Position numbers and translations under genes: made by a program | In this document: positions 41,607-51,094 of the stretch, in pieces | How the letters are laid out: each line of letters opens with the position of its first letter | How positions within the stretch are numbered: the stretch's first letter is position 1 | Notes under the pieces: generated by a model | Told to the model about the DNA's origin: nothing | Database searches by the model: none | What the model saw: the letters and a program-made list of their open reading frames with translations, nothing else | Assembly (NCBI RefSeq): GCF_900101955.1 | Contig: NZ_FNAQ01000003.1 | Coordinates: 62,001-126,000 of the forward strand | DNA from: Desulfuromonas thiophila | GTDB lineage: Bacteria; Desulfobacterota; Desulfuromonadia; Desulfuromonadales; Desulfuromonadaceae | Direction: 5' to 3' | DNA length: 64,000 nucleotides

Positions 41607-41650
41607 ACCAGCAACGCCCCGTAACCTGATGGTTGCGGGGCGTTGCTGGT
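41607..41650 (-). terminator. Long stem-loop after htpG
   Basis: ACCAGCAACGCCCCGTAACC and GGTTGCGGGGCGTTGCTGGT form a 20-bp stem with one mismatch and a 3-nt loop in the 30 bp past the htpG stop. No clear T-run follows on the minus strand, so it may stabilise or end the htpG transcript. Confidence 0.5.
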
Positions 41651-41679
41651 TCGTGTCGAAGTGTTAAGGGGCTGCTGCG

Positions 41680-43587
41680 TCAGATGCCGCTGTGCTCGGC
41701 CATCAGCTTGGCCAGGCTGCGGGCGAAGGCGGCCGGGTTGCGCGGCGCCTCGCCTTCGAGCAGCAGGGCCTGATCGTACAGCAGGCCGGTATATTCCTTC
41801 AGTCGCGGGCTGTCCGGTGTCTGACTGAACAGCTCTTTCATGCGGCCGATCAGCTCATGGTCGGGATTGACCTCCAGCACACGCTGGCCCTTAGGCACCT
41901 CCTGCCCCATGGCCTGGAACATGCGGGCCATCTTGGGGTCGAGATCGTGCTCGCCGGCCACCAGGCAAACGGCGGAATCCTTCAGCCGGCCCGACAGGCG
42001 CACCTCGCTGACCAGGTCCTTGAGTTCGTCCTGCATCAGGCCGAGCAGGTCGCTGAAGGCTTTTTTCTTCTCTTCTTTTTCATCCTTGTCGCCGTCACCG
42101 AGATCCAGATCGCCTTTGAGCGCCGACTGAAAATCCTTTTCCTTATAGGCTCCCAGGCCACTGATGATGATGTCGTCGAAGTCGTCGGTCATGATCAGTA
42201 CTTCGATATTTTTGGCCCTGAACACCTCCAGGTAGGGCGAAGCTTCGGCACTGGCGCGGTCGCTGGCAGTGATGTAGTAGATTTCCTTCTGTTCCGGCTG
42301 CATGCGCTCGATGTATTCGGCCAGGGTGGTTTTCTGGCCGACCTCGGTTGCGGTTGATTCGAACAGCAGCAGCTCGGCGATGGTTTCACGCCGTTCGAAA
42401 TCGTGGTGGATGCCCTCCTTGAGAATGCGCCCGAATTCGGCATAGAAGGTGGCGTAGGCCTCCGGCTCGTCCTTCTTCATGTCGGCCAGGCTGTCGAGTA
42501 CCTTTTTGGTCAGGCTTTTCTTGATGCGGTTGACCACCTGGTTGTCCTGCAACATCTCACGGCTGACGTTGAGTGGCAGGTCGGAGGATTCGACCACACC
42601 GCGAACGAAGCGTAGCCAGGTCGGCAGCATGGCCTCGCAGTGATCCATGATCTGCACCCGGCGGACGTAGAGGGTCGGACCAATCTTGTAGTCCTGGTAG
42701 AAGATGTCGTAGGGCCGTTTCGAGGGCAGGTAGAGCAGGGCGGAAAATTCCGTGGTGCCCTCGGCGCGGTAATGGATGATCCTGGCCGGATCGCTGAAAT
42801 CGTGGGAGATGTGTTTGTAGAACTCGTTGTATTCCTCGCTGCTGATTTCGGTTTTGTCCTTGAGCCAGATGGCCTTGCGGGAGTTGAGTGTCTCCTCGAC
42901 GGTTTCACTGATGGTTTTTTCGGCATCGTCGGGGTCGGGTTTGCTGCGGCTGACGTTCATGACGATGGGATATTCGATGAAATCCGAGTACTGCTTGACG
43001 ATCTTGCGCAGCTCCCATTCTTCCAGATACTGTTTGGCGTCGTCCTTCAGCCTGAGAATGACGTCGGTACCCCTGGCGGGCTTGTCGGCGACATCCATGC
43101 TGTAGCTGCCGTCGGCGTCGGATTGCCACAGCAGCGCCTGATCGGCAGCGGCACCGGCCTTGCGAGTCAGCACGCTGACCTGGTCGGCCACCATGAAGGC
43201 GGAATAAAAACCGACGCCGAACTGGCCGATCAGTTCAGGATTATCCTTGACCTCGCGGCTTTCCAGCATCTTCATGAACTCGCGGGTGCCCGAGTGGGCG
43301 ATGGTGCCCAGAGCCTCGGCCGCTTCGTCGCGGGTCATACCGATGCCGTTGTCGCGCACCGTCAGAGTACCGGCTTCTTTATCGGCGATGAGCTCAATCT
43401 TCCAATCGTCGCCGCCCTCCAGCAGGCTGTTGTCGGTCAGGGACTGGTAGCGGGCCTTGTCGATGGCGTCGGAGGCGTTGGAAAGCAGCTCGCGCAGAAA
43501 AATATCCTTGTGCGAGTAAAGCGAATGGATCATCAGTTCGAGGATCTTGTTGACCTCGGCCTTGAACGGGTGCTTCTGTGCCGTCAT
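41680..43587 (-). CDS. htpG: Chaperone HtpG (Hsp90)
   Basis: 635 residues from the ATG at 43587 (AGGAGGAATTTCGCCC upstream; a longer frame 24 codons before lacks a site). The N-terminal ATP lid contains ELLSNASDAIDKARY and DNGIGMTRDEAAEALGTIAHSGT; middle and dimerisation domains follow. Cytoplasmic folding factor with ATPase activity. A long stem-loop follows. It stands alone, convergent with tRNA-Pro. Confidence 0.97.
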   Translation of the reverse strand: MTAQKHPFKAEVNKILELMIHSLYSHKDIFLRELLSNASDAIDKARYQSLTDNSLLEGGDDWKIELIADKEAGTLTVRDNGIGMTRDEAAEALGTIAHSGTREFMKMLESREVKDNPELIGQFGVGFYSAFMVADQVSVLTRKAGAAADQALLWQSDADGSYSMDVADKPARGTDVILRLKDDAKQYLEEWELRKIVKQYSDFIEYPIVMNVSRSKPDPDDAEKTISETVEETLNSRKAIWLKDKTEISSEEYNEFYKHISHDFSDPARIIHYRAEGTTEFSALLYLPSKRPYDIFYQDYKIGPTLYVRRVQIMDHCEAMLPTWLRFVRGVVESSDLPLNVSREMLQDNQVVNRIKKSLTKKVLDSLADMKKDEPEAYATFYAEFGRILKEGIHHDFERRETIAELLLFESTATEVGQKTTLAEYIERMQPEQKEIYYITASDRASAEASPYLEVFRAKNIEVLIMTDDFDDIIISGLGAYKEKDFQSALKGDLDLGDGDKDEKEEKKKAFSDLLGLMQDELKDLVSEVRLSGRLKDSAVCLVAGEHDLDPKMARMFQAMGQEVPKGQRVLEVNPDHELIGRMKELFSQTPDSPRLKEYTGLLYDQALLLEGEAPRNPAAFARSLAKLMAEHSGI

Positions 43588-43692
43588 GGGCGAAATTCCT
43601 CCTGGGTTGGGGGTTGAACGAACCGTCGGCAAGATAGGCAGCATGCCCGGCGATGTCAACCGCAGGCGGTTGGAAAAGGGCCAGGCACGGGT

Positions 43693-46482
43693 TTACCCCT
43701 GCTGCGACCGTGCCAGCAGTTCGGTGATGGCTTCGACCGGCAGCGGCTTGTGGAAGTAGTAGCCCTGTACCTGGTCGCAGCCAATCTGGCGCAGAAAGCG
43801 CAGCTGTATTTCGGTTTCGACCCCTTCGGCCACCGCCTGCAATCCCAGGCTGTGGGCGATGGAGACGATACTGGTGGCGACGGCTTCAGCACTGCGATCC
43901 TCGCCCAGATCGTCGACAAAGGAGCGGTCGATTTTGAGCACATCCAGCGGGAAACGGCGCAGATAGTTGAGGGAGGAGTAGCCGGTGCCAAAATCGTCCA
44001 GGGCAATGCGCACACCGTATTGCTTGAGTTGTTCCATGATCTGCACCGCCGCCAGGGGCTTCTTCATGATCAGGCCCTCGGTCAGTTCCACCTCCAGCAG
44101 ACCAGCGGCAACGCCGCAGTCCTGCAGTTGGTCGTGAATCTGACAGGCCAGATCGGCCCGCTCAAACTGGCGAGCCGACAGGTTGATGGCCACCGTTACC
44201 GGCTGTAGACCGTTTCGCTGCCAGTCGGCGATCTGACGGCAGACCGTGTCGAGTACCCAGCTGCCGATCTCGCCGATCAGGCCGGTCTGCTCGGCTACTG
44301 GAATGAACAGGGCCGGTGAAATCAGCCCTTTTTCAGGATGACGCCAGCGCAGCAGGGCCTCCATGCCGATGAGCTGGCCAGTGGCGCAGGCCACCTTGGG
44401 CTGGTAATGCAGCAGCAACTGGTCGCGCGTCAGGGCGTAGCGCAGATCCGATTCGATTTCGAGGGTTTCCGCCATCCGCTGATCCATCGCCGGATCGAAA
44501 CTGCACAGGCAGTTGCCGCTTTCCTTGGCCCGGTACATGGCCAGATCGGCGTGGCGGATCAGCTCGGCGCAGCTGTCGCCATGAGCCGGATACTGGCTCA
44601 GACCGATGCTGGCCGTCACCAGAATCTCCCGCTGCTGGATGCGGATGGGGTTGGCGATAGCCCGGCGAATACTTTCGGCCAGATCGACAATGGTGGCATC
44701 GCTGTTGACCTCGGGGAACAGCACGACGAACTCGTCGCCGCCCAGCCGCGCTACCGTATCCGATTCCCGCACGGCGCCGCGCAGGCGTTCAGCCACCTGC
44801 AGCAGCAGCTGGTCACCGATATCGTGACCGAGGCTGTCGTTGACGATTTTGAAGCGATCGAGGTCCAGTAACAGCAGAAACACCTGCTGGCGCTGGCGTT
44901 TGGCCTTGAGGATGGCCTGATCGGTGCGATCGTGCAGCAGCAGGCGGTTGGCCAGGCCGGTGAGGCTGTCGTGGGTGGCCAGATACTCAAACTGCAGGGC
45001 GCTGTTTTTTTCGTCGCTGATGTCTTCGCCCAGCATTAGAAAATGACTGAGCTGGCCCTGCTGGTCGTAAACCGGAGAAAAGCTGCTGCGTTCCCAGTAG
45101 GTCGAACCGTTTTTGCGCTGCGCCAGTCGCTCTTCGGTCCAGTCGGCGGGAACAATTCCGGTCGCCGCACCATTCTGGCGAAAGTCCGCGATGTGGCGCC
45201 TGAGAAACTGATGGACCGGGTTGTCGGACCGTTGCAGGTCGGCCAGCCGGTAGCCCTTTTGCACGCTGAAGTAGCGGTTGATGTATTGCGGCACACCTTG
45301 GAGGTCGGTGATGAGAATGGCGATGGGGCTCTGTTCGATGGCCTGCAGCAGCAGGAAGGATTGTCGGGCATGGGCATGCAGGTCCGTGACATCCTTGAAC
45401 ATGCCGAGAAACAGCTGCCGGCCATCGAGTTCCAGCCGGCGCGTCTGAATCTCCACCTCGCGGATCTGACCGCTTTTGGTGAGCAACTGGGCATTGAGGA
45501 TATTGCCCTGTGGTGCCTGACGGCGGGCGACGAAGTCTTCCGTCAGGCCTTCCGGAGTGGTCGCCTCGGGGTGCAGGATGCTCTGTTTCTGACCGATCAG
45601 CTCGGCCGGACTGCGTTCCACCAGCCGTGCCAGACAGGGGTTGCAGTCGAGGATTTCGCCGCTGGCGGTATCGGCCAGGCCGAAGCCGATCTCCATTTCG
45701 TTGAACAGCAGGCGGTATTTGCGCTCCGACTGCTCAACGGCGCTGCGGGCCTGTTCCACTTCACGGATGCGGGCATCGACCACGCGCTTGAAATAAAGGA
45801 AGAACAGCAGACCCAGCAGCCACAGAATGGCCAGATGAATGGTGCCGAGGCGGGTGAGCTGGGCCTGAATGGCCTGATAGGGGCGCAGCGGAATGGAGAC
45901 GCTGATGCCGCCACGTTGCTCGCCGGCCTGATAGCCCTGGCAGGCATGGCATTTCAGGCAGGGTACCTCGGTAATCATCGGCCGCATCAGGCGCAGATAG
46001 GGTGCACCGTCGATCTCGGCGACACTCAGGGTTTCCGGCACGCCCTGGGCGAAGGCTTCCAGACTGGCGCGTTCCCAGGCATCGGGGGCATTTTCCGGCC
46101 GCAGGGGCTTGCGGCTGGTGATATGGCCGCGGTTGCCGTACTGTTCGGTGGCCAGTTCGTGGACCTGGCGGGTCATGTAGGCCGGGTTGACCAGGGTCAG
46201 GGGTTTGCCGGTGCTGGTGGTGATGTCGCGCTCGGGCAGATGCGCCAGATAGGGATTGGCCGGGGTGTAAGCACTCGTGCTGACATAGACGCCACCCTGG
46301 CGCGCGACCCAGCGGCGGTAGACCAGGTCCTTGTTGTAGCTACCGATGGCTTCAGCTCGGGCCATGTCCAGGACCGCTTGCCGGTGGTGCTGCTGTTGCT
46401 GGTAGCCGAGCAGCAGAATCAGGCCGGTCCAGAGAATCAGGCCCAGGGGCCAGAGGATCCTGAGAGCTTTGGCGGATTCCAT
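43693..46482 (-). CDS. Membrane GGDEF-EAL protein with heme-binding (DUF3365-like) sensor and two PAS domains
   Basis: 929 residues from the ATG at 46482 (CGGAGGGACC before it). A transmembrane helix (about 8-27) is followed by a periplasmic domain with a CLKCH c-type heme motif (175-179) of the DUF3365 (Tll0287-like) kind, then a second transmembrane helix, two PAS-like segments, and GGDEF and EAL domains. GGDEF is intact (VARLGGDEFVVL) with an inhibitory RESD site five residues before it; EAL is intact too (EALLRW, DDFGTGYSS, EGVETE). A bifunctional cyclic-di-GMP enzyme whose output is set by a periplasmic redox or gas sensor is expected. It is divergent from the DUF945-like gene. Confidence 0.85.
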   Translation of the reverse strand: MESAKALRILWPLGLILWTGLILLLGYQQQQHHRQAVLDMARAEAIGSYNKDLVYRRWVARQGGVYVSTSAYTPANPYLAHLPERDITTSTGKPLTLVNPAYMTRQVHELATEQYGNRGHITSRKPLRPENAPDAWERASLEAFAQGVPETLSVAEIDGAPYLRLMRPMITEVPCLKCHACQGYQAGEQRGGISVSIPLRPYQAIQAQLTRLGTIHLAILWLLGLLFFLYFKRVVDARIREVEQARSAVEQSERKYRLLFNEMEIGFGLADTASGEILDCNPCLARLVERSPAELIGQKQSILHPEATTPEGLTEDFVARRQAPQGNILNAQLLTKSGQIREVEIQTRRLELDGRQLFLGMFKDVTDLHAHARQSFLLLQAIEQSPIAILITDLQGVPQYINRYFSVQKGYRLADLQRSDNPVHQFLRRHIADFRQNGAATGIVPADWTEERLAQRKNGSTYWERSSFSPVYDQQGQLSHFLMLGEDISDEKNSALQFEYLATHDSLTGLANRLLLHDRTDQAILKAKRQRQQVFLLLLDLDRFKIVNDSLGHDIGDQLLLQVAERLRGAVRESDTVARLGGDEFVVLFPEVNSDATIVDLAESIRRAIANPIRIQQREILVTASIGLSQYPAHGDSCAELIRHADLAMYRAKESGNCLCSFDPAMDQRMAETLEIESDLRYALTRDQLLLHYQPKVACATGQLIGMEALLRWRHPEKGLISPALFIPVAEQTGLIGEIGSWVLDTVCRQIADWQRNGLQPVTVAINLSARQFERADLACQIHDQLQDCGVAAGLLEVELTEGLIMKKPLAAVQIMEQLKQYGVRIALDDFGTGYSSLNYLRRFPLDVLKIDRSFVDDLGEDRSAEAVATSIVSIAHSLGLQAVAEGVETEIQLRFLRQIGCDQVQGYYFHKPLPVEAITELLARSQQG

Positions 46483-46551
46483 GGGGCGGTCCCTCCGAAA
46501 TCGATCAAGCCGGCGGTGTGGCGCCACGAGCCGGCGACTGTACCCGATTAA

Positions 46552-46567
46552 AATAATATTTATTATT
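46552..46567. promoter_or_regulatory. AT-rich palindrome in divergent promoter region
   Basis: AATAATA-TT-TATTATT is a perfect 7-bp inverted repeat in an otherwise GC-rich region, about 70 bp upstream of the GGDEF-EAL start. Could be a regulator site or simply promoter AT-richness. Confidence 0.3.
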
Positions 46568-46773
46568 GTTTTAATTATGGAGCGGTTCAGCAGTATAGCA
46601 TGGAATATGATCATCGCAGAACAAACGGAGGCCGGAGAAAATTAGAATGCTTGCTTTTTCCGTTGGCTCCAATAATTCTGGCAATCTTGGTCAGGGCATG
46701 AGGGTTCCATGGCGCCTCAGCAGCTCCTGTTGTTTCTTTCACTTCTCTACGGACGTTTTTGGAAAAGGAAGAC

Positions 46774-48072
46774 ATGACGATGAAATTTGTGAAGCCTGTA
46801 GTCGCTGTTGTCCTGCTGGTTGGTTGTGCCGCAGTGGGGCTGCTGTACTATCAGACGAGCCGGCATGTGCCGCAGCTGAAGGAATGGGTGGCGGCTGTCA
46901 ATGAAGAGGGAACCCTGGCGGTGCAGCTGCGCCGGGTGGAATCGGGCCTGTTTTCAACGCTTGCGGAAACTGCCATCACGGTGGGAGAGGGTGAATTACT
47001 GCTCAATCACCGGTTGAGCTCCGGTTTGACCGGCACGACAATTCATTCGTCCTTTGCTCTGGATGATCCGGCGACGGCGGCCCTGTTGCGCGAATTGGAT
47101 ATTCAGGGCCTGTCGGCGGCGACCCTGACCACTCAGGTTGGTGTTGGCGGCTTTGATTCGGTTGCGGCCGTGCCCGCCCTGGCGGTTGCGCTGGATGAAA
47201 CGACAGAATTGAACGTGGCGCCCGCCACTGTGCACTTCCGGCAGCAGGGTTCGGCCAGTCAGGCGCGGCTTCAGTTGCCCGAGATTTGCCTGACCGAGGG
47301 GTCAACAACCCTGCGCTGTACCAATCTGGTTGCCGATTCGCGCCAGCCCGACAAGGAGAATCCTCTGGTGGGTGAGGGGACGCTGCAGCTGGAGCGGATT
47401 GCTCTGACGGATGCGGCACAGCCACTGCAGCTGGAGGCACGTGGGCTGCAGTTGAACGCCGAGACCCGCCTTGAGCCGAGCTTTGTCAGCTCGGCGCGAT
47501 ACCAGATGGCTCTGGTGCAGGTCGGGACGCTTCCGCTCACGGATATTGACCTGCAAACGACGCTGCGGGATCTGGATGGCGCCGCGCTGAACCGGCTGCT
47601 GACCTGGCAGCAGCAGTGTGCGACGGCCGATGAGGATCGCCTGCCGGCGCTGGTCGATCAGGCCGTGCCGCTGTTGGTGGATATTCTCGATGACAGACCA
47701 TCGCTGGAAATCAATAACCTGGCCGTGACCGTTGATGCTGCGGTGCTGCAAGGTTCCGGCAAGGCGACGCTGGAGGATATCGAAACCCTGCTGGCCTCGG
47801 GTTTCAGCGATTTTTCGCGGCTGGGTTGCGCCGAAGGGCAGCTGCGGTTTTCTTCGCAGCTGGTGGAGAAAATGGCGACGCTGTTTGTGGTGCTGCAGGG
47901 TCTTGAGACGGCAGAACAGGCGCCGTCGGCGGAGGCGGTGGCCCAAGTCAGAGACCAGCTGCAGGGTTTTATTGATCAGAGCCCGTTTTTTACCAAAACG
48001 GCCGAGGGCTATCAGACGGCGGTTCGCTATCGGGATGCGCAGCTGGAGGTGAACGGCAAGCGGCTCTTGTGA
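46774..48072 (+). CDS. DUF945 (YdgA-like) family protein
   Basis: 432 residues from the ATG at 46774, which is preceded by AAAAGGAAG; an ATG 5 codons before it is also open. The N-terminal signal/anchor helix is KFVKPVVAVVLLVGCAAVGLLYYQ, with a lipoprotein-like Cys in the middle. The long periplasmic part has repeated beta-structures of the DUF945 family (for example GVGGFDSVAAVPALAVAL and LRDLDGAALNRLLTW). The function of the family is unknown. It faces the GGDEF-EAL gene and ends in a 234-bp gap with a terminator before plsY. Confidence 0.6.
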   Translation: MTMKFVKPVVAVVLLVGCAAVGLLYYQTSRHVPQLKEWVAAVNEEGTLAVQLRRVESGLFSTLAETAITVGEGELLLNHRLSSGLTGTTIHSSFALDDPATAALLRELDIQGLSAATLTTQVGVGGFDSVAAVPALAVALDETTELNVAPATVHFRQQGSASQARLQLPEICLTEGSTTLRCTNLVADSRQPDKENPLVGEGTLQLERIALTDAAQPLQLEARGLQLNAETRLEPSFVSSARYQMALVQVGTLPLTDIDLQTTLRDLDGAALNRLLTWQQQCATADEDRLPALVDQAVPLLVDILDDRPSLEINNLAVTVDAAVLQGSGKATLEDIETLLASGFSDFSRLGCAEGQLRFSSQLVEKMATLFVVLQGLETAEQAPSAEAVAQVRDQLQGFIDQSPFFTKTAEGYQTAVRYRDAQLEVNGKRLL

Positions 48073-48236
48073 ACCTGCCGTGGTGGGGTGACAGGGGTCT
48101 CCTGGTGCCTGCAGAGGCAGGATAACCGCTGGCCTGCGGGGCAGGACTTGCCGCCCCTTGATTTTTGGGCCGGACTGTGCGACAAGAGCTCCGTTTCCGG
48201 TGGGGAGACGTTCCGGGCCTGCTGCCCGTGTTTTTC

Positions 48237-48273
48237 TGCAAAAAGGCATCGGTTTCTCCGGTGCCTTTTTGCA
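48237..48273 (+). terminator. Terminator between DUF945-like gene and plsY
   Basis: TGCAAAAAGGCATCGG and CCGGTGCCTTTTTGCA form a strong stem (one mismatch) with a 5-nt loop; the T-run lies within the 3' arm. Confidence 0.75.
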
Positions 48274-48307
48274 TGGAGCCTTCTTGCTCAGGGAGTTTCA
48301 GGGGACG

Positions 48308-48895
48308 ATGATGTCTGTTTTTGTGGTGACGCTGGCCTATCTCATTGGAAGCATCCCCTGTGGGGTGTTGCTGACCCGTTTGGCTGGCGCCGGCGATGTG
48401 CGGCGCCAGGGCAGCGGCAATATCGGTGCCACCAATGTTTACCGGGTGGCCGGCAAACGGCTGGGAGTGCTGACGCTGGTTGCCGATATGCTCAAGGGCC
48501 TGCTGCCGTTGCTGCTGCTGCAGGCGCTGGGGCGGCAGGACGAGGTCTTGCTGGCTCTGGTGGCCCTGGCTCTGTTTATCGGCCATTGCTATCCGCTTTA
48601 TCTGGGCTTCAAGGGCGGCAAGGGTGTGGCCACGGCGCTGGGTATTTTTCTGGTGCTGTCACCCGTCAGCGTGGTGCTGGCGCTGCTGCTCTTCGCCGCC
48701 GTGCTGTGGCGTTTCCGCTATGTGTCGCTGGCTTCCATCAGCGCCGCGGCGCTGATGCCGTTGCTGGTGCTGGCCTTCGAGCGCTCGACGCTGCTGTTCG
48801 GCGTGACGCTGCTGATCGCCGCCGGCGTGATCTACCGGCATCGCTCCAATATTGAACGGCTGCGGCGTGGCACGGAAAACCGTTTCACCTTTTGA
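48308..48895 (+). CDS. plsY: Glycerol-3-phosphate acyltransferase PlsY
   Basis: Inner-membrane enzyme that acylates glycerol-3-phosphate with acyl phosphate, the first step of phospholipid synthesis. 195 residues starting MMSVFVVTLAYLIGSIPCG (the second ATG, 48311, is equally possible). Family motifs RQGSGNIGATNVYR and FKGGKGVATALGIFL are complete; about five transmembrane helices. The ribosome site is AGGGGACG. The next gene, mltG, overlaps its 3' end. Confidence 0.93.
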   Translation: MMSVFVVTLAYLIGSIPCGVLLTRLAGAGDVRRQGSGNIGATNVYRVAGKRLGVLTLVADMLKGLLPLLLLQALGRQDEVLLALVALALFIGHCYPLYLGFKGGKGVATALGIFLVLSPVSVVLALLLFAAVLWRFRYVSLASISAAALMPLLVLAFERSTLLFGVTLLIAAGVIYRHRSNIERLRRGTENRFTF

Positions 48896-49913
48896 TAATG
48901 CGGTTGTGCCCGGCCGTCGCGGGCCGCGCCGTCTGCTGCTGGCGATCCTGACCCTGTCGTTGGCGGTCACGCTGCTGGCGACCCTGGCTTTGTGGGAGGT
49001 CCACCGGCCGGTAGTGCTGACCGCGCCCTGTGACCTGACCATTACAGCCGGCCAGTCGTTGCCGGCCATTGCCCGGCAGTTGCAGCGCGCCGGCGTCATC
49101 CGGTCAGCGCCGTTGTTTGTGGCGCTGGCCCGCTGGCAGGGCGTGGCTGGCCATTTGCAGGCCGGCAGTTACCGCTTCGAGGGTGGCTTGACGGCGGTCG
49201 CGGTGCTCGATCGCCTCAGCCGCGGGGCCGTGCAACTTGTGCGCTGCACCCTGCCCGAGGGCTTGACGGCGCGCGAGACCATCGCTCGGCTGGCCGCAGC
49301 CGGTCTGGGCAGCGCCGAGCGGTTTGCCGCCTTGCTGGCCGATGCCGAGTTCATCCGCTCGCTGGAGTTGGAAGCGCCCAGTCTCGAAGGCTATCTGTTT
49401 CCCGAAACCTACTATTTCGCGGCCGGTACGCCGGAGCCGGCGATTCTGGCTACGCTGGTACGTCAGCTGCGTCAGCAGCTTGATGAGGAGCTGCGTCAGG
49501 CCGCCGCCGATCAGGGGCTTGATCTGCACCAGTGGCTGACGCTGGCTTCCATTGTGCAGAAGGAAAGCGGTCTGACCGAGGAAATGCCCCGCATTGCCGC
49601 CGTTTTTCACAACCGCTTGCGGCTGGGCATGCCGCTGCAGGCCGATCCGACGGTGATCTACGGTCTGGAAGGCTTCGACGGTAATCTTACCCGCGCGCAC
49701 CTGCGCACCGATCATCCCTACAATACCTATACCCGCACCCAGCTGCCGCCGGGCCCCATTGCCAATCCGGGCCTGTCTGCCCTGCGTGCCGTGGCCCGAC
49801 CGGCGACCGAGGATGCTCTCTACTTCGTGGCCCGGGGCGATGGCAGTCATCAGTTTTCCCGTACCCTGCAGGAACACAACCGCGCCGTCCGGCGCTATCA
49901 GAAGCGGCACTAA
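48867..49913 (+). CDS. mltG: Endolytic peptidoglycan transglycosylase MltG (YceG-like)
   Basis: About 348 residues. One transmembrane helix near the N terminus (LLLAILTLSLAVTLLATLAL), a LysM-like N-terminal domain (AGQSLPAIARQLQRAGV), then the YceG catalytic domain with ASIVQKESG, where the Glu is catalytic, followed by IAAVFHNRLRLGMPLQADPTV and GPIANPGLSAL. It cleaves nascent glycan strands. The start is uncertain: GTG at 48867 gives a basic stretch before the helix, GTG at 48906 is also possible; all overlap or abut plsY. No good ribosome site is visible. Confidence 0.85.
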   Translation: MARKTVSPFDNAVVPGRRGPRRLLLAILTLSLAVTLLATLALWEVHRPVVLTAPCDLTITAGQSLPAIARQLQRAGVIRSAPLFVALARWQGVAGHLQAGSYRFEGGLTAVAVLDRLSRGAVQLVRCTLPEGLTARETIARLAAAGLGSAERFAALLADAEFIRSLELEAPSLEGYLFPETYYFAAGTPEPAILATLVRQLRQQLDEELRQAAADQGLDLHQWLTLASIVQKESGLTEEMPRIAAVFHNRLRLGMPLQADPTVIYGLEGFDGNLTRAHLRTDHPYNTYTRTQLPPGPIANPGLSALRAVARPATEDALYFVARGDGSHQFSRTLQEHNRAVRRYQKRH

Positions 49914-49919
49914 CAGGAT

Positions 49920-49951
49920 GTTGAAAAAGTTCCCTCGGGGGCTTTTTCAAC
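49920..49951 (+). terminator. Hairpin after mltG (REP-like GTTGAAAAAG element)
   Basis: GTTGAAAAAG and CTTTTTCAAC form a perfect 10-bp stem 7 bp past the mltG stop; its interior is TTCCCTCGGGGG. Elements of this form often occur after genes in related genomes (from memory). It likely ends mltG transcription. Confidence 0.6.
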
Positions 49952-50141
49952 GGCACCCATCCATGGGCTTTCTCGTTTCCCCTCTGCCGATTTTCTGCGC
50001 TTGCCTGTTTTTTCCCTCTGTTGCTCTGAGTTTTGTGGTGCCGCTGTGTGCTGACCTGCTTGGTCCATGTTTGCTCATGGCTGCGGGCACCGCTGTGTCT
50101 GGCCGCCTTGCGTCTGTCCCTGAAAGGGTAAAATCTGCTCG
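49952..50141. other. Intergenic leader without a gene
   Basis: Between the hairpin and the promoter of the HTH-EIIA gene. C/T-rich; one short frame is open through it without a ribosome site. Nothing else is recognised. Confidence 0.4.
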
Positions 50142-50171
50142 TTGACATCTGTCTCTTTTTGGGCGTAGTGT
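50142..50171 (+). promoter_or_regulatory. Promoter of the HTH-EIIA gene
   Basis: A perfect TTGACA (50142-50147), an 18-bp spacer and a weak TAGTGT (-10). It lies about 50 bp before the ATG. Confidence 0.4.
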
Positions 50172-50217
50172 CCTTAAATGTCCCTTGAGGATGAAAGATG
50201 CGTACTGGAGAGTAAAA

Positions 50218-50904
50218 ATGAACCTATCTGTAAAGGACGCGGCCGCCCTGCTGACCGTGTCGGAAAAAACGATTTACCGCTGGATCAAGCAGGATCTCAT
50301 CCCGGTGTACAAGCTCAACGAAAGTTATCGTTTCAATAAGTCGGAACTGCTCGAATGGGCCCTGTCACGTCGCATGGGCGTGCCAGTGAGCGCCTACGAG
50401 GAGCCCGAGAGTCGCACCCTGCCGCTGCCGTCGCTGGTGGAGGCGCTGGAGAATGGCGGGGTGTTTTACCGGATTGAGGGAAACAGTCGTAACGCGGTGC
50501 TGAAGAACATGGTGCGCGAACTGCGCCTGCCGCCGGAAACCGACCGCGACTATCTGGAAAAGGCGTTGATCGCGCGGGAAAACCTGGCCTCTACCGGCCT
50601 GGGTCAGGGCATCGCCGTGCCCCACCCACGCAATCCGCTGCCGCTGCACCTGAACGAGCCGTCGCTGTCGCTGAGTTTTCTGGAACAGCCGGTGGACTAC
50701 CAGGCTCTCGATGGTCAGCCGGTCAGTGTGTTGTTCACGCTGCTATCGCCTACGGCGCGCATGCACCTGCATTTGCTGTCGCGGCTGTGTTTCGTGCTGC
50801 GTGATGGCGGGTTTCAGGCCGCGCTGCAGCAGGTGGCGACGCGTGAAAATCTGTTTGCTGCCTTGCAGCAGGCTGAAGCCAGTCTGGCCCGGACGGCGCC
50901 CTGA
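50218..50904 (+). CDS. MerR/excisionase-type HTH protein fused to a PTS EIIA(Ntr)-like domain
   Basis: 228 residues from the ATG at 50218 (GGAGAGTAAAA before it). Residues 1-55 form a helix-turn-helix of the excisionase type (MNLSVKDAAALLTVSEKTIY). The second half resembles EIIA of the mannitol/Ntr class, with the phosphorylation His in GIAVPHPRNP (His136). Such fusions are common in Deltaproteobacteria, with EIIA acting as a phosphorylation-controlled sensor and the HTH likely binding DNA. It is next to the Ehr cluster, so a regulatory link is possible; no target box was found. Confidence 0.82.
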   Translation: MNLSVKDAAALLTVSEKTIYRWIKQDLIPVYKLNESYRFNKSELLEWALSRRMGVPVSAYEEPESRTLPLPSLVEALENGGVFYRIEGNSRNAVLKNMVRELRLPPETDRDYLEKALIARENLASTGLGQGIAVPHPRNPLPLHLNEPSLSLSFLEQPVDYQALDGQPVSVLFTLLSPTARMHLHLLSRLCFVLRDGGFQAALQQVATRENLFAALQQAEASLARTAP

Positions 50905-51094
50905 TGGCAGCGGAAACGCTACGCGAGGGGCATCGGCCAGGGCAGCAATGCTTTTGGCTGGCTGCCGGCAACGGGCCTGTCAGGCAAATGAAGTTGCGGA
51001 TTGCGCTGCTGGCGTTGTCCAGGCCCGGCGGGGGCTGTTGTCAGCAGTCGGTCCAGTCATGGCGGGAAAGCCTGGGAATGAAAGAGTTGTGGCA

